DNA of 64,000 nucleotides, taken from positions 1,482,095 through 1,546,094 of the forward strand of contig CBDICN010000001.1 of the NCBI GenBank assembly GCA_965277355.1, read 5' to 3'. The translations under genes and the position numbers were made by a program. Below are positions 31,867 to 40,505 of the stretch, one piece after another. The notes beneath the pieces were generated by a model, which saw only the letters and a list, made by a program, of their open reading frames with translations, had not been told where the DNA came from and ran no database searches. Position 1 is the first letter of the stretch; each line of letters starts with the position of its first letter. The DNA comes from RH-AL1 sp965277355 (GTDB lineage Bacteria > Pseudomonadota > Alphaproteobacteria > Rhizobiales > Beijerinckiaceae).

Positions 31867-33344
31867 GTCCGTCAATCATGAGTCCGTCGCCGAGGCATAG
31901 TGGCTCGGCGGTGTCCGGCGGCGGCGATCACGCCGACCGGCTCGGTCCCGGCGTTTGGAAAGTGGTCTGCGTCGCGGCCATCGGCTCCTTCATGGCGCAG
32001 CTCGACGCCACGGTCGTCAATGTGTCGCTCGCCAGCCTCGCCGCCGATCTGCACGTCAGCCTTTCGGCGATCCAGTGGGTGACGAGCGGCTATCTGCTGG
32101 CGCTTGCGCTGACGCTCCCGCTGAACGGCTGGCTCGTCGATCGCATCGGCGCCAAGGCCCTCTATCTGTGGTGCTTCGCGGCCTTTACCCTGTCCTCGGC
32201 CCTGTGCGGCCTGGCATGGTCCGCCAACTCGCTGATCGGCTTCCGCATCCTCCAGGGCATGAGCGGCGGACTGCTCGCGCCCATGGCGCAGATGATGATC
32301 GCCCGAGCGGCCGGCAGAAACATGGCGCAGGTGGTCGGTGTCGCCGCCCTGCCGGTCCTGCTGGGGCCGCTGCTCGGTCCCGTCGTCGCCGGCGCCATCC
32401 TGCAGTTCGCGTCCTGGCGCTGGCTTTTCCTCATCAACCTGCCGGTCGGCGTCCTCGCGCTGGCGCTGGCGGCGGCATTCCTGCCCGACGATCGGGAGGA
32501 GACGAGGCCGCGGGGCCTCGACCTCATCGGGCTGGCCCTGCTGTCGCCGGGGCTGGTGTTGTTCCTCTACGGTTCGGACCATCTCGGCGAGCGGATCGGC
32601 GTCGCAGCCCTGGCCGTCTCCATCATCATGCTCGCGCTGTTCTACCGTACGGCGCGGGCCAAGGGCGACGCCGCGTTGATCGACCTTCGGCTTCTCCGGG
32701 GCAAGGTGTTCTCCGCTTCGATCGCCGCCATGTTCATGGTCAACGGCATCGGCTTCGCCGGCCAGATGCTGATTCCGATCTATCTGGTGCGCGCCTGCGG
32801 CCTGTCGCCGAGCCGGACCGGCTGGCTGCTGGCGCCGCTGGGGCTGGGCATGATGTGCACCTATCCGTTCATGGGCCGACTCACGAAGCGGTTCGGCATC
32901 CGCAAGCTCGCCGCTTGTGGTGCGCTCTTGGCTATGGCCGGAACCCTGCCGCTCGTCTTTTTGGCCTACCACGGCCTCGTCGTCGCCGTCCTGGCCGCGA
33001 GCCTGTTCGTTCGGGGCGTCGGCGTCAGCGCCATCGGCATTCCGTCGATCACCTCGGGCTATGCGTCGGTGGCGCGCCGCGACCTGCCGATGGCGACGAC
33101 CGCCATGAACATCGTTCAGAGGCTGGGCGGCCCGACGTTGACGACACTCTGCGCGGCCTTCCTCGGGTGGCGCCTGTCGACGACGGCAGATCTCGCGTCG
33201 ACGTCGGGCGCCTTCGTCGCGGCGTTCGGCCTGCTCTGCGCCCTGCACGCGCTGCTGTTCCTCGCCACCCTCCGGCTACCCTGGCTGGTTCCTCCCTTGG
33301 GACCTGCGCCGCAATCTCCCGCGGACAACCCGCGGGCCGCCTGA
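31863..33344 (+). CDS. DHA2-family MFS exporter (EmrB/QacA type)
   Basis: A 493-residue, 14-helix drug:proton antiporter. Motif D1 is seen in FMAQLDATVVNVSLASLAAD, motif A-like LNGWLVDRIGAKALYLW, and the motif C-like region PVLLGPLLGPVVAGAIL in helix 5. A polar N-terminal tail of about 30 residues precedes helix 1. The start overlaps the hydrolase stop, indicating coupling. No adaptor (EmrA) gene follows, so it probably exports to the periplasm alone. Likely controlled by the MarR protein two genes upstream. Confidence 0.92.
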   Translation: MSPSIMSPSPRHSGSAVSGGGDHADRLGPGVWKVVCVAAIGSFMAQLDATVVNVSLASLAADLHVSLSAIQWVTSGYLLALALTLPLNGWLVDRIGAKALYLWCFAAFTLSSALCGLAWSANSLIGFRILQGMSGGLLAPMAQMMIARAAGRNMAQVVGVAALPVLLGPLLGPVVAGAILQFASWRWLFLINLPVGVLALALAAAFLPDDREETRPRGLDLIGLALLSPGLVLFLYGSDHLGERIGVAALAVSIIMLALFYRTARAKGDAALIDLRLLRGKVFSASIAAMFMVNGIGFAGQMLIPIYLVRACGLSPSRTGWLLAPLGLGMMCTYPFMGRLTKRFGIRKLAACGALLAMAGTLPLVFLAYHGLVVAVLAASLFVRGVGVSAIGIPSITSGYASVARRDLPMATTAMNIVQRLGGPTLTTLCAAFLGWRLSTTADLASTSGAFVAAFGLLCALHALLFLATLRLPWLVPPLGPAPQSPADNPRAA

Positions 33345-33857
33345 ACAAGGCAAAATCGATTGGTGTTCAGCGATTAACGGCCGACCGCGCGAACAATGCC
33401 GCCGGAAAACCACTTGAACGCAAATCCGCAATATTGGTGTTGACCGATACTATAGCCTGTTCAAAGCTTTGCGAGCTTTCATCGAAGGAACCGATCGCGC
33501 GCCGGGCAGCCTGATGCCTACTTCCATCGATGATATATCGGTCCCGATGGACTTGTCAGGATCGTCGAAGCGTTCGTCAGCAGTCCGGCTTCGGGAACCA
33601 GCGTCGTGTCAGGGAGTCCGGGATGGCGCTGAGCAGCCGCCACGTCGAATACCGAACCTCCGCCCCCGAGCGTGGCGCCGAAGAAACCCCAATGATGGAC
33701 ATGGGTCGCAAGCAGCGGCCATGCGCCGCAAGTCATCGATCGCGCGTCCGCCTCACCGAGTGGGCGTCGTGTCCCACCTATCGTGCGCCGGGCGATTCGC
33801 TTCCGTCTCAGATAATATGCGTCGGAGAAGACGATCTACTGCGCGTCGAGCGGCTCA
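33345..33857. other. 513-bp region without an intact gene
   Basis: Lies between the DHA2 exporter and ligA, which converge. No complete gene is seen. The reverse strand at 33518-33736 holds a 72-codon open frame with protein-like sequence (HHWGFFGATLGGGGSVFDVA) that may be a gene remnant, but I recognise no family. The first 120 bp are comparatively A+T-rich. Confidence 0.4.
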
Positions 33858-36047
33858 TCATTGCGTGCCGCTGCATCTAGGGCCTGCGGATGCGGGCGAC
33901 CCGGCGTCCTCGTCGCCATCCGTCGCGGGGGTGCCGATGCGCGCGAGCCACGCATCTTCGCTGAGCGTCTCGATGCCGAGTTCGGTCGCCTTCTTCAGCT
34001 TCGAGCCGGCCTTCGGGCCGGCCACCACGATGTCGGTGTTCTTCGACACCGCACCTGATACTTTGGCCCCCAACCGCTCCGCCTGTGCCTTGGCCTCGTC
34101 CCGTGTCATTCGCTCGAGCGTGCCGGTGAAGACCACGGTCTTGCCGGCGACCGGGCTCTTCGAGGCGACCGCCTCCAGTTCGCGCGGCGTCACATGTTCG
34201 AGCAGATCGACGACGATGCGATCGTTGGCCTCTTCCGCGAAGAAGCCGGCGAGCGCTTCGGCCGCGACGGCCCCCAATCCTTCGATCGATTCGAGCTCGG
34301 CGCGCGCCTCCGAGCCCGGCATCGCCGCCTTGGCGATCACGCGGATCGCCTCGAAGGCGCCGTAGCGGCGCGCCAGCCGCAGGGAATTCGTGCGCCCGAC
34401 ATGGCGGATGCCGAACGAGTAAAGCAGCCGATTGACCTCGACCGTGCGCCGCTCGTCGATCGAGGCGAACAGTTTACGGACCGACGTCTCGCCGTAGCCT
34501 TCCCGATCGCGCAGCTTGGTGGTGTTGCGCGCGTCACGCGCCTCCAGCGTGAAGATGTCGGCGGGGTTCATCACCAGCCCATCGTGGTAGAACGACTCGA
34601 TCTGTTTGTCGCCCAGCCCTTCGATGTCCATCGCCTCGCGCGAGCAGAAATGCTTCAGGCGCTCGATGGCCTGGGCCGGGCAGACCAGACCGCCGGTGCA
34701 GCGGCGCACCACGTCCTGGCGTCCGGTCTTAGCGTCGATCTCGCGGACGGCCGCCGAGCCGCAGATCGGGCAGACGTCCGGAAACACATAAGGCGCGGCA
34801 TCCTTCGGGCGCTTCTCCAGCACCGGCCCGAGGATCTGCGGGATGACGTCGCCCGCGCGCTGCAGGTGCACGGTGTCGCCCGCGCGCAGGTCCTTGCGCG
34901 CGATCTCGTCCTCGTTGTGGAGCGTCGCATTGGTGACGACGACGCCGCCGACGGTCACCGGATCGAGCCTGGCGACCGGCGTCAGCGAACCGGTGCGCCC
35001 GACCTGGATCTCGATCTTGCGGAGGATCGTGGTCGCGCGCTCGGCGGGGAATTTCTGCGCTACAGCCCACCGCGGCGTGCGCGAGACGAAACCGAGCCGG
35101 TCCTGCAACGCGATACTGTCGACTTTGTAGACGACGCCGTCGATATCGTAGGCCAGCGATGCCCGCTCGGCCTCGATGCGGTGGTACTGCGCGACCAACT
35201 CCTCGGCGCTCCGGCACAGCGCCGTCAGCGGATTGACCGGGAGGCCGAAGCTCTCGAAGGCCTTCACCATGCCGGTCTGGGTGTCGGCCGGCGGCTTCGT
35301 CGACTCGCCCCAGGCATAGGCGAAGAACTTGAGCGGCCGCGCCGCGGTGATCGCGGGATCGAGCTGGCGCAGCGAGCCGGCGGCGGAATTGCGCGGGTTG
35401 GCGTAGAGCGGCTTGCCCGCTTCGACCTGGCGGGCGTTGATGCCGGCGAAGCCGTCCTTGGTCATGTAGATCTCGCCGCGCACGTCGAGGAGGCCGGGCG
35501 GCTTGCCGGCCAGCGTCTGCGGGATCTCGCCGATGGTTCGGACATTCGCGGTCACGTCCTCGCCCTCCTGCCCGTCGCCGCGGGTCGCCGCCTGGACGAG
35601 CACGCCGTCCTCGTAGCGTAGCGAACAGGAGAGGCCGTCGATCTTCGGCTCGGCGGTGAACGCCAGGATCTCGTCCGGCTTCATGCCGAGGAAGCGCCGG
35701 ATGCGGGCGCAGAATTCCTCGACCTCCTCGTCGCCGAAGATGTTGCCGAGCGACAGCATGGCCACCTTGTGCCGGACCTTCGCGAATTTCTCGCTGGGCT
35801 TGGCTCCCACTCGCTCAGAGGGCGAGGTCTCCTCGACGAACTCGGGATGCTCCGCCTCGAGCGCCTCAAGGCGACGTCGCAGCCTGTCGTAATCGCCATC
35901 GGAGATCGCCGGCGCATCCTCGGTATGGTAGCGCCTGTCGTGCTCGGCGATCTCGGCGACGAGCGCGCGGTACTCGGCGGCGGGGTCGGCGGAGTCGACG
36001 GGGTCTGTCCTGGCGCTCTCGCCGGGTGTTGATTTCAGGCGTGTCAT
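33858..36047 (-). CDS. ligA: NAD-dependent DNA ligase
   Basis: Seals nicks in replication and repair using NAD+. The 729 residues show the N-terminal Ia domain (EIAEHDRRYHTEDAPAISDG), adenylation Lys135 in EPKIDG, the OB fold, a zinc finger starting CPICGS with later Cys residues in CTGGLVC, helix-hairpin-helix repeats (DIEGLGDKQIESF, LESIEGLGAVAAEALAGFF) and a BRCT domain at about 640-715 (PVAGKTVVFTGTLERMTRDE). The start at 36047 (MTRLKST) is preferred to a frame 156 codons longer. A divergent secreted-protein gene begins 50 bp away; the usual recN neighbour is absent. Confidence 0.95.
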   Translation of the reverse strand: MTRLKSTPGESARTDPVDSADPAAEYRALVAEIAEHDRRYHTEDAPAISDGDYDRLRRRLEALEAEHPEFVEETSPSERVGAKPSEKFAKVRHKVAMLSLGNIFGDEEVEEFCARIRRFLGMKPDEILAFTAEPKIDGLSCSLRYEDGVLVQAATRGDGQEGEDVTANVRTIGEIPQTLAGKPPGLLDVRGEIYMTKDGFAGINARQVEAGKPLYANPRNSAAGSLRQLDPAITAARPLKFFAYAWGESTKPPADTQTGMVKAFESFGLPVNPLTALCRSAEELVAQYHRIEAERASLAYDIDGVVYKVDSIALQDRLGFVSRTPRWAVAQKFPAERATTILRKIEIQVGRTGSLTPVARLDPVTVGGVVVTNATLHNEDEIARKDLRAGDTVHLQRAGDVIPQILGPVLEKRPKDAAPYVFPDVCPICGSAAVREIDAKTGRQDVVRRCTGGLVCPAQAIERLKHFCSREAMDIEGLGDKQIESFYHDGLVMNPADIFTLEARDARNTTKLRDREGYGETSVRKLFASIDERRTVEVNRLLYSFGIRHVGRTNSLRLARRYGAFEAIRVIAKAAMPGSEARAELESIEGLGAVAAEALAGFFAEEANDRIVVDLLEHVTPRELEAVASKSPVAGKTVVFTGTLERMTRDEAKAQAERLGAKVSGAVSKNTDIVVAGPKAGSKLKKATELGIETLSEDAWLARIGTPATDGDEDAGSPASAGPRCSGTQ

Positions 36048-36098
36048 CAAGCGGTGGTACCACGCCGCAAACAGGCTGCAACGAGGGAGCGCAGATCC

Positions 36099-36521
36099 TT
36101 GAGGCGACGGGGCTTCACCCTCCTTCTCTTTCGCCTCTTGGCGCTGGCCGCTCCGGCAGGCGCCGCGCAGGTCCCGCCGAGCCTCGATGACCATCTCGTC
36201 TACGGCACCGATTGCGGACCGGACGAGGCGATCCGCGTCGTCATCGACGCGACAAAGAAGGGGCCGAAAGTGACGATCACGCGCGGCGGCGCGGAGCCCG
36301 GCCCCTACGAGACGCTCGACGTCAATTTCGCCCACGTCTCGCGACGGCTGTTCTTCAAGGCGAAAACGCCCGACGGGCTGCTCGAATTCCAAGGCCACGC
36401 GCGGCCAAGCTCGCTTGCCGGCCTCCTCAGCGACGATCGCGGCCGAACCCGCGAGATCGCCCTGCCGTTCGCTCAAACGCAACATCCCGGCTGCGCCGGT
36501 GCAACAGGAGACCATCGATGA
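36099..36521 (+). CDS. Secreted protein of unknown function (FQGHA module, copy 1)
   Basis: About 140 residues from TTG 36099: a basic start and hydrophobic segment (FTLLLFRLLALAAPAGAA) forming a signal peptide, then a small beta-rich domain with VTITRGGAEPG, RLFFKAKTPDGLLEFQGHA and LAGLLSDDRGRTREIALPF. There is one Cys near the mature N-terminus (GTDCGPDE) and one near the C-terminus, a possible disulfide. GAGGGA lies about 10 bp before the TTG; an ATG at 36054 would put 15 extra residues before the signal. The stop overlaps the next gene's ATG, which encodes the same module. Confidence 0.7.
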   Translation: MRRRGFTLLLFRLLALAAPAGAAQVPPSLDDHLVYGTDCGPDEAIRVVIDATKKGPKVTITRGGAEPGPYETLDVNFAHVSRRLFFKAKTPDGLLEFQGHARPSSLAGLLSDDRGRTREIALPFAQTQHPGCAGATGDHR

Positions 36522-37039
36522 CGACCGCGCCGAACTGGAGGACTTCTGGGATGACCTTGAGCCTCGTTCTGGCTTCCGCCGCAGGACTCACGATCGCACG
36601 CGCCGATCCTCCCTCGGACAGGAGCTTCTCCTCGCTCTGCACCGAAGCCGACAGCGGCGACATCACCGGCACGCGCATCAAGATCACCGGATCGGCACCC
36701 GACCTCACCTTGTCCTACGAGGAGCCGGAAGGCGCGATCGTGGCGACATCGACGACCAAGGACGTGACCTATGTGCCGGCGACGGGCGCTCTTTCATTCA
36801 AGCTGACGACCGAAGCCGGACCGCTCTCCTTCCAGGGACACGCCTCGGACACGCAGCTCGAGGGCCTGCTGAGGCGGGAGGATGGCACGGAAGAAGCTCT
36901 GCGGTTGGCGCTCGACAAGGGCGGCGAGGGCGAGACCGCATGCGGGGGCGCTGCCGAGGCGGCGAAGCCGGAAGCGGCCAAACCGGGACCCAGGCCGGAG
37001 CCCAGACCCGAGCCGGCGGAGCCCGAGCCGAAGCCCTGA
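36518..37039 (+). CDS. Secreted protein of unknown function (FQGHA module, copy 2)
   Basis: A 173-residue protein starting at ATG 36518 inside the preceding stop (ATGA). Signal peptide MTLSLVLASAAGLTIARA, then a domain paralogous to its neighbour: ITGSAPDLTLSYEEPEG, ALSFKLTTEAGPLSFQGHA and LEGLLRREDGTEEALRLAL, with a Cys early and a Cys late, as in copy 1. A Pro/Glu-rich tail (about 35 residues) ends the protein and is absent from copy 1. No family is recognised. The pair is probably periplasmic and may act together. Confidence 0.72.
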   Translation: MTTAPNWRTSGMTLSLVLASAAGLTIARADPPSDRSFSSLCTEADSGDITGTRIKITGSAPDLTLSYEEPEGAIVATSTTKDVTYVPATGALSFKLTTEAGPLSFQGHASDTQLEGLLRREDGTEEALRLALDKGGEGETACGGAAEAAKPEAAKPGPRPEPRPEPAEPEPKP

Positions 37040-37054
37040 ACCGAAGGAGACCTC

Positions 37055-37534
37055 GTGACCTCGATCTACGACTACGCCGCCAAGCGGCTCGACGGCGCGG
37101 AGGAGCCTCTCGCGAGCTACAAGGACAAGGTCCTGCTGATCGTCAACACGGCCAGCAAATGCGGCTTCACGCCTCAATACGAGGGTTTGGAGGAATTGCA
37201 GCGAACCTGCGCGCCGCGCGGCTTCGCGGTGCTGGGCTTTCCCTGCAATCAATTCGGCAACCAGGAGCCGGGAGACGAGGCTGCGATCGGCGGTTTCTGT
37301 CGACTCACCTACGGCGTGAGCTTCCCGATGTTCGCCAAGATCGAGGTCAACGGCGACAGGGCTCATCCGCTCTACAAGTACCTGAAGGCCGAGAAACCCG
37401 GCCTGCTCGGGCTGCAGGCGATCAAGTGGAACTTTACGAAGTTCCTGGTCGATCGCTCCGGCAAAGTGGTCAAGCGCTTCGCCCCGACGACGAAGCCGAA
37501 GGACATTCGCTCCGAAATCGACAAGATTCTATAG
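37055..37534 (+). CDS. Glutathione peroxidase family protein
   Basis: Reduces hydroperoxides with glutathione or thioredoxin. The 159 residues (GTG start at 37055, GGAGA upstream) show Cys36 in NTASKCGFTPQYEGLEEL, Gln70 in FPCNQFGNQEPG, and the Trp/Asn pair in IKWNFTKFLVDRSG. Cys is used in place of selenocysteine. It lacks a signal peptide and follows the two secreted-protein genes on the same strand by 15 bp, so may share their transcript. Confidence 0.95.
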   Translation: MTSIYDYAAKRLDGAEEPLASYKDKVLLIVNTASKCGFTPQYEGLEELQRTCAPRGFAVLGFPCNQFGNQEPGDEAAIGGFCRLTYGVSFPMFAKIEVNGDRAHPLYKYLKAEKPGLLGLQAIKWNFTKFLVDRSGKVVKRFAPTTKPKDIRSEIDKIL

Positions 37535-37690
37535 CTAGCGTGAGTAGGCGCGCCGCTAGAAATATAAGCAAATCGCGCGCAAATCGCGTCTGTTTGCCTT
37601 TCAAGTCGGCAGACCGCCACTCGAGAGTGCAACAAATGACGGATCGGCCGGTTGGCGGGTGCGCTCATGCGCATAGCTCAAGGAGACATC

Positions 37691-37888
37691 ATGGCCAAGA
37701 ACGCCCATCACGAAGCCGCGAAGCATCACGAAGAAGCCGCCAAGGCTCACCACTCCGCAGCCGAGCACCACGACAAGGGTGACCACGACGCCGCCCACAA
37801 ACACTCGGAGAAGGCGCACGAGCACGCCACCAAGGCGCACATGTCGTCGAAGGCGGCTCACGAGAAGAGCGCAGCGACCAAGAAGTAA
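37691..37888 (+). CDS. Histidine-rich small protein
   Basis: A 65-residue protein made of His, Ala, Lys, Glu and little else: 15 of 65 residues are His, mostly as HH pairs at 4-8 residue spacing (AKNAHHEAAKHHEEAAKAHH and on), with almost no hydrophobic side chains apart from Ala and Met. It is probably a single long helix or disordered chain. AAGGAGA 6 bp before ATG 37691 supports this start over the upstream frame. Similar small proteins occur in rhizobia; metal buffering (Ni, Zn, Cu) is plausible but unproven. A terminator follows. Confidence 0.75.
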   Translation: MAKNAHHEAAKHHEEAAKAHHSAAEHHDKGDHDAAHKHSEKAHEHATKAHMSSKAAHEKSAATKK

Positions 37889-37906
37889 GCTCCAGGTCGC
37901 ACGACG

Positions 37907-37934
37907 AAGGACCGTCTCGCAAGAGCCGGTCTTT
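37907..37934 (+). terminator. Intrinsic terminator after the His-rich gene
   Basis: AAGGACCG (37907-37914) pairs with CGGTCTTT (37927-37934), one G-U pair, with an inner CTC/GAG stem and GCAA loop, followed by a pyrimidine-rich tail. Confidence 0.6.
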
Positions 37935-38021
37935 CCTACCTCATGGGCCTCGCCGGCAAACAAACGCCATCTTCAACGCCTTTCTCGGCCTTGCTTGCAT
38001 TCGACAGGTGACAGGGTCCCG

Positions 38022-40442
38022 ATGCGCTCCAACAGCCGCACCGCCTTTGCGTTGCTCGCCTCCGTGTCGCTGACGGCTTCTCCGGCACGAGCCGAGACCA
38101 ACCCTGTCAGACAGGCGGTGCCTGCCTACACCAACCGTCTCGTTGACGCGTCAGACCCCTACCTGCTCGAGCACGCGCACAATCCGGTCGACTGGTACCC
38201 GTGGGGTCCAGCGGCCCTCGCCAAGGCCAAGGCGGAGGACAAGCCGATCTTCCTCTCGATCGGCTATTCCACCTGCTTCTGGTGCCATGTCGCGGAAAAG
38301 ACGATCTATTCGGATCCGGCGATCGCGGCGCTGATGAACAAGTGGTTCGTCAACATCAAGGTGGATCGCGAGGAGCATCCGGAGATCGACCGCCTCTATA
38401 TCATCGCGACCGAGATGCTGACGCAGCATGGCGCCTGGCCGAACAACCTGTTCCTGACGCCGGGCCTCAAGCCGTTCTACGCCGGGAGCTACTTTCCGCC
38501 GAAAGACCAGCCCGACGGCACGCCAGGGTTTCCGAAGGTGCTGGCAGCGCTCCACGACCTTTGGGTCAATCATCGTGCCGACAAGATCGACCCGGCGGCC
38601 AACGAGCTGTACGACGCGCTCAAGACGATCGAACAGAGGCAGGCGGAGGGCGGAGACGGCAGAGGACCCACCGCGATCGACCCAGCCGCCTGGATGAAGC
38701 AGGCGAGCGATAGCTTTCTCGCGCGCGTCGACTTCGTCAACGGCGGCTTCGGCAGCGACGGTCCCAAGTTCCCGCAGGCACCCGCGCTCTCTCTGATGCT
38801 GGCGAACGCCGGACGGAACCCCGCCGCGCGCGACGCTCTCGCCGGCGCGCTCGATGCGATCGCATACGGCGGCATCCACGACCAGATCGGCGGCGGCCTC
38901 CACCGCTATTCGGCCGAGCCGACCTGGTCCGTCCCCCATTTCGAGAAGATGCTGTCCGACAACGCGCAGTTTCTGCGGCTCTATGCCCAGGCGTTCGCGC
39001 TGACCAAGGCCCCTCTCGACAGGTTCATGGCCCAGGACATCGCCGGCTATCTCGAGCGCGAGATGATGGCGCCTAAAGGCGGCTTCTATACCGCGCAGGA
39101 CGCCGAGGTAAACGGACACGAGGGCGCCGATTACCTCTGGACGCGCCCGCGGATCGAGGCGGCCCTCGGCGCCGAGGAAACGGAGCGCTTCCTCGCCCTC
39201 TACGACCTGGTGCGCTTGCCCGGAACGCCGCCGCCCGACAGTTCGGACGAGACGGCGCCCCCGCCGAGCGTCCTGCGCCTTCGCCTGCCGATCGATGCCA
39301 CGCTGAAGCGTACCGGCTTCGCCGATGTCGCGGCCATGCTGGCGGCCTTCGCGGGAGATCGCGACAAGCTTCTCGCCGTGCGCCGGACACTGCCGCAGCC
39401 CCCGCGCGACGACAAGATCGTCACGAGCCTCAACGGCCTGGCGATCGGTGCCTTCGCCCGCGCCGGTCTCGATCTCGACCGGCCCGACTACATCGATGTC
39501 GCGCGCCAAACGGCCGAGCGTATCTGGGCCGGCGCCTACGACGCGGAGGGCGACGTCCTCGACCACCAAATCTTCGCCGACAAGGCCAGCGGCGACGGCG
39601 TCCTGGAGGACTACGCCATGCTCGGCGACGGTTTCCTCACCCTCGCCGATGCCACGCGAGAAGGCCGCTGGCGCATACGTGCCGATAGCCTCGCCGAGAC
39701 GATCCTGAGGCGCTTCCTGCAGCCGAACGGACGCTTGAAGACGACCGCCGGAGACGACGCCTTGCCGATCGCGCTCGAGGACGGCGAGGACGGCGATGTC
39801 CCCTCCGGCACCTCCGCGACCATCGCGCTGCTGACCCGCCTCGGCGCGGAGCCGAACGGAGCCCGTTTCCAGGTCGCCGCCGCCAAGATCGTCTCGCATC
39901 TGGCCGCTCGCATCGCCAGGAGCCCGCAGTCGTGGCCAAGCGTGATCGTCGCTTTGGTCGACCATCCGATCTCGCCGGACGCCCTGACCGATGTAAAGTT
40001 GGCGGCGCCCCCGCAGCTCGCGACGGCCGAATCGTCCCCAAGCGCGCCGCGGCTCACGGGCGTACCGGCAACCTCCGATCACGTCCACGCCGCCGCCAAG
40101 GTCGACGGCGACACCGTCGCCGTGACGTTGACGGTCGATCCCGGCTTCCACATCAACGCGCACAAGCCCTCGCTCGATTACCTGGTGCCGACGGATCTGA
40201 GCTTCGCCGGGCCGAAGCCGGTGTCGGTCGCATACCCGCAGGCGACGCGGTTCCAGTCGGCTTTCGCGAAAGACGGGCTCGACGTTTACGAGGGCGTGGT
40301 GGCGCTCGTCGCGACCTTTCCGAAGGATGTGCTCTCGGGCATGATGGCGCTGGACGCCGAGGTGACCGCGCAGGCCTGTGACAAGGAGACGTGTCTTCCA
40401 CCGTCAACCTTCGAGGTGACGGCTCCCAATCCTGGGCGATGA
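38022..40442 (+). CDS. YyaL/DUF255-type thioredoxin-domain protein with C-terminal DsbD-like domain
   Basis: An 806-residue, probably periplasmic protein. A signal peptide (1-24) is followed by a DUF255 thioredoxin-like domain with the redox pair Cys85/Cys88 in GYSTCFWCHV, then a glycosidase-like (alpha/alpha)6 barrel region (NGGFGSDGPKFPQ, GIHDQIGGGLHRYS, VPHFEKMLSDNAQFLRLYA). The last 115 residues resemble the N-terminal domain of DsbD, with VDPGFHINAHKPS and a Cys pair in ACDKETCLPPS. Family members YyaL/SSP411 lack this extension and a signal. The start at 38022 begins the signal peptide; the open frame upstream overlaps the His-rich gene region and is not used. Confidence 0.87.
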   Translation: MRSNSRTAFALLASVSLTASPARAETNPVRQAVPAYTNRLVDASDPYLLEHAHNPVDWYPWGPAALAKAKAEDKPIFLSIGYSTCFWCHVAEKTIYSDPAIAALMNKWFVNIKVDREEHPEIDRLYIIATEMLTQHGAWPNNLFLTPGLKPFYAGSYFPPKDQPDGTPGFPKVLAALHDLWVNHRADKIDPAANELYDALKTIEQRQAEGGDGRGPTAIDPAAWMKQASDSFLARVDFVNGGFGSDGPKFPQAPALSLMLANAGRNPAARDALAGALDAIAYGGIHDQIGGGLHRYSAEPTWSVPHFEKMLSDNAQFLRLYAQAFALTKAPLDRFMAQDIAGYLEREMMAPKGGFYTAQDAEVNGHEGADYLWTRPRIEAALGAEETERFLALYDLVRLPGTPPPDSSDETAPPPSVLRLRLPIDATLKRTGFADVAAMLAAFAGDRDKLLAVRRTLPQPPRDDKIVTSLNGLAIGAFARAGLDLDRPDYIDVARQTAERIWAGAYDAEGDVLDHQIFADKASGDGVLEDYAMLGDGFLTLADATREGRWRIRADSLAETILRRFLQPNGRLKTTAGDDALPIALEDGEDGDVPSGTSATIALLTRLGAEPNGARFQVAAAKIVSHLAARIARSPQSWPSVIVALVDHPISPDALTDVKLAAPPQLATAESSPSAPRLTGVPATSDHVHAAAKVDGDTVAVTLTVDPGFHINAHKPSLDYLVPTDLSFAGPKPVSVAYPQATRFQSAFAKDGLDVYEGVVALVATFPKDVLSGMMALDAEVTAQACDKETCLPPSTFEVTAPNPGR

Positions 40443-40505
40443 AGCCCGCGGCAAGGAAGCGGCCCATGCACCCGCAAGGATGCAGCCAGCGCGAGAGGCT
40501 GAGGC

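Noticed and set aside
31872..33248. 458-codon reverse frame opposite the DHA2 exporter
   Set aside because: It is Arg/Gln/Asp-rich antisense of a membrane-protein gene, a common artefact.
37691..37888. His-rich gene considered as low-complexity noise
   Set aside because: A strong ribosome-binding site, a defined stop and a following hairpin support a real small gene.
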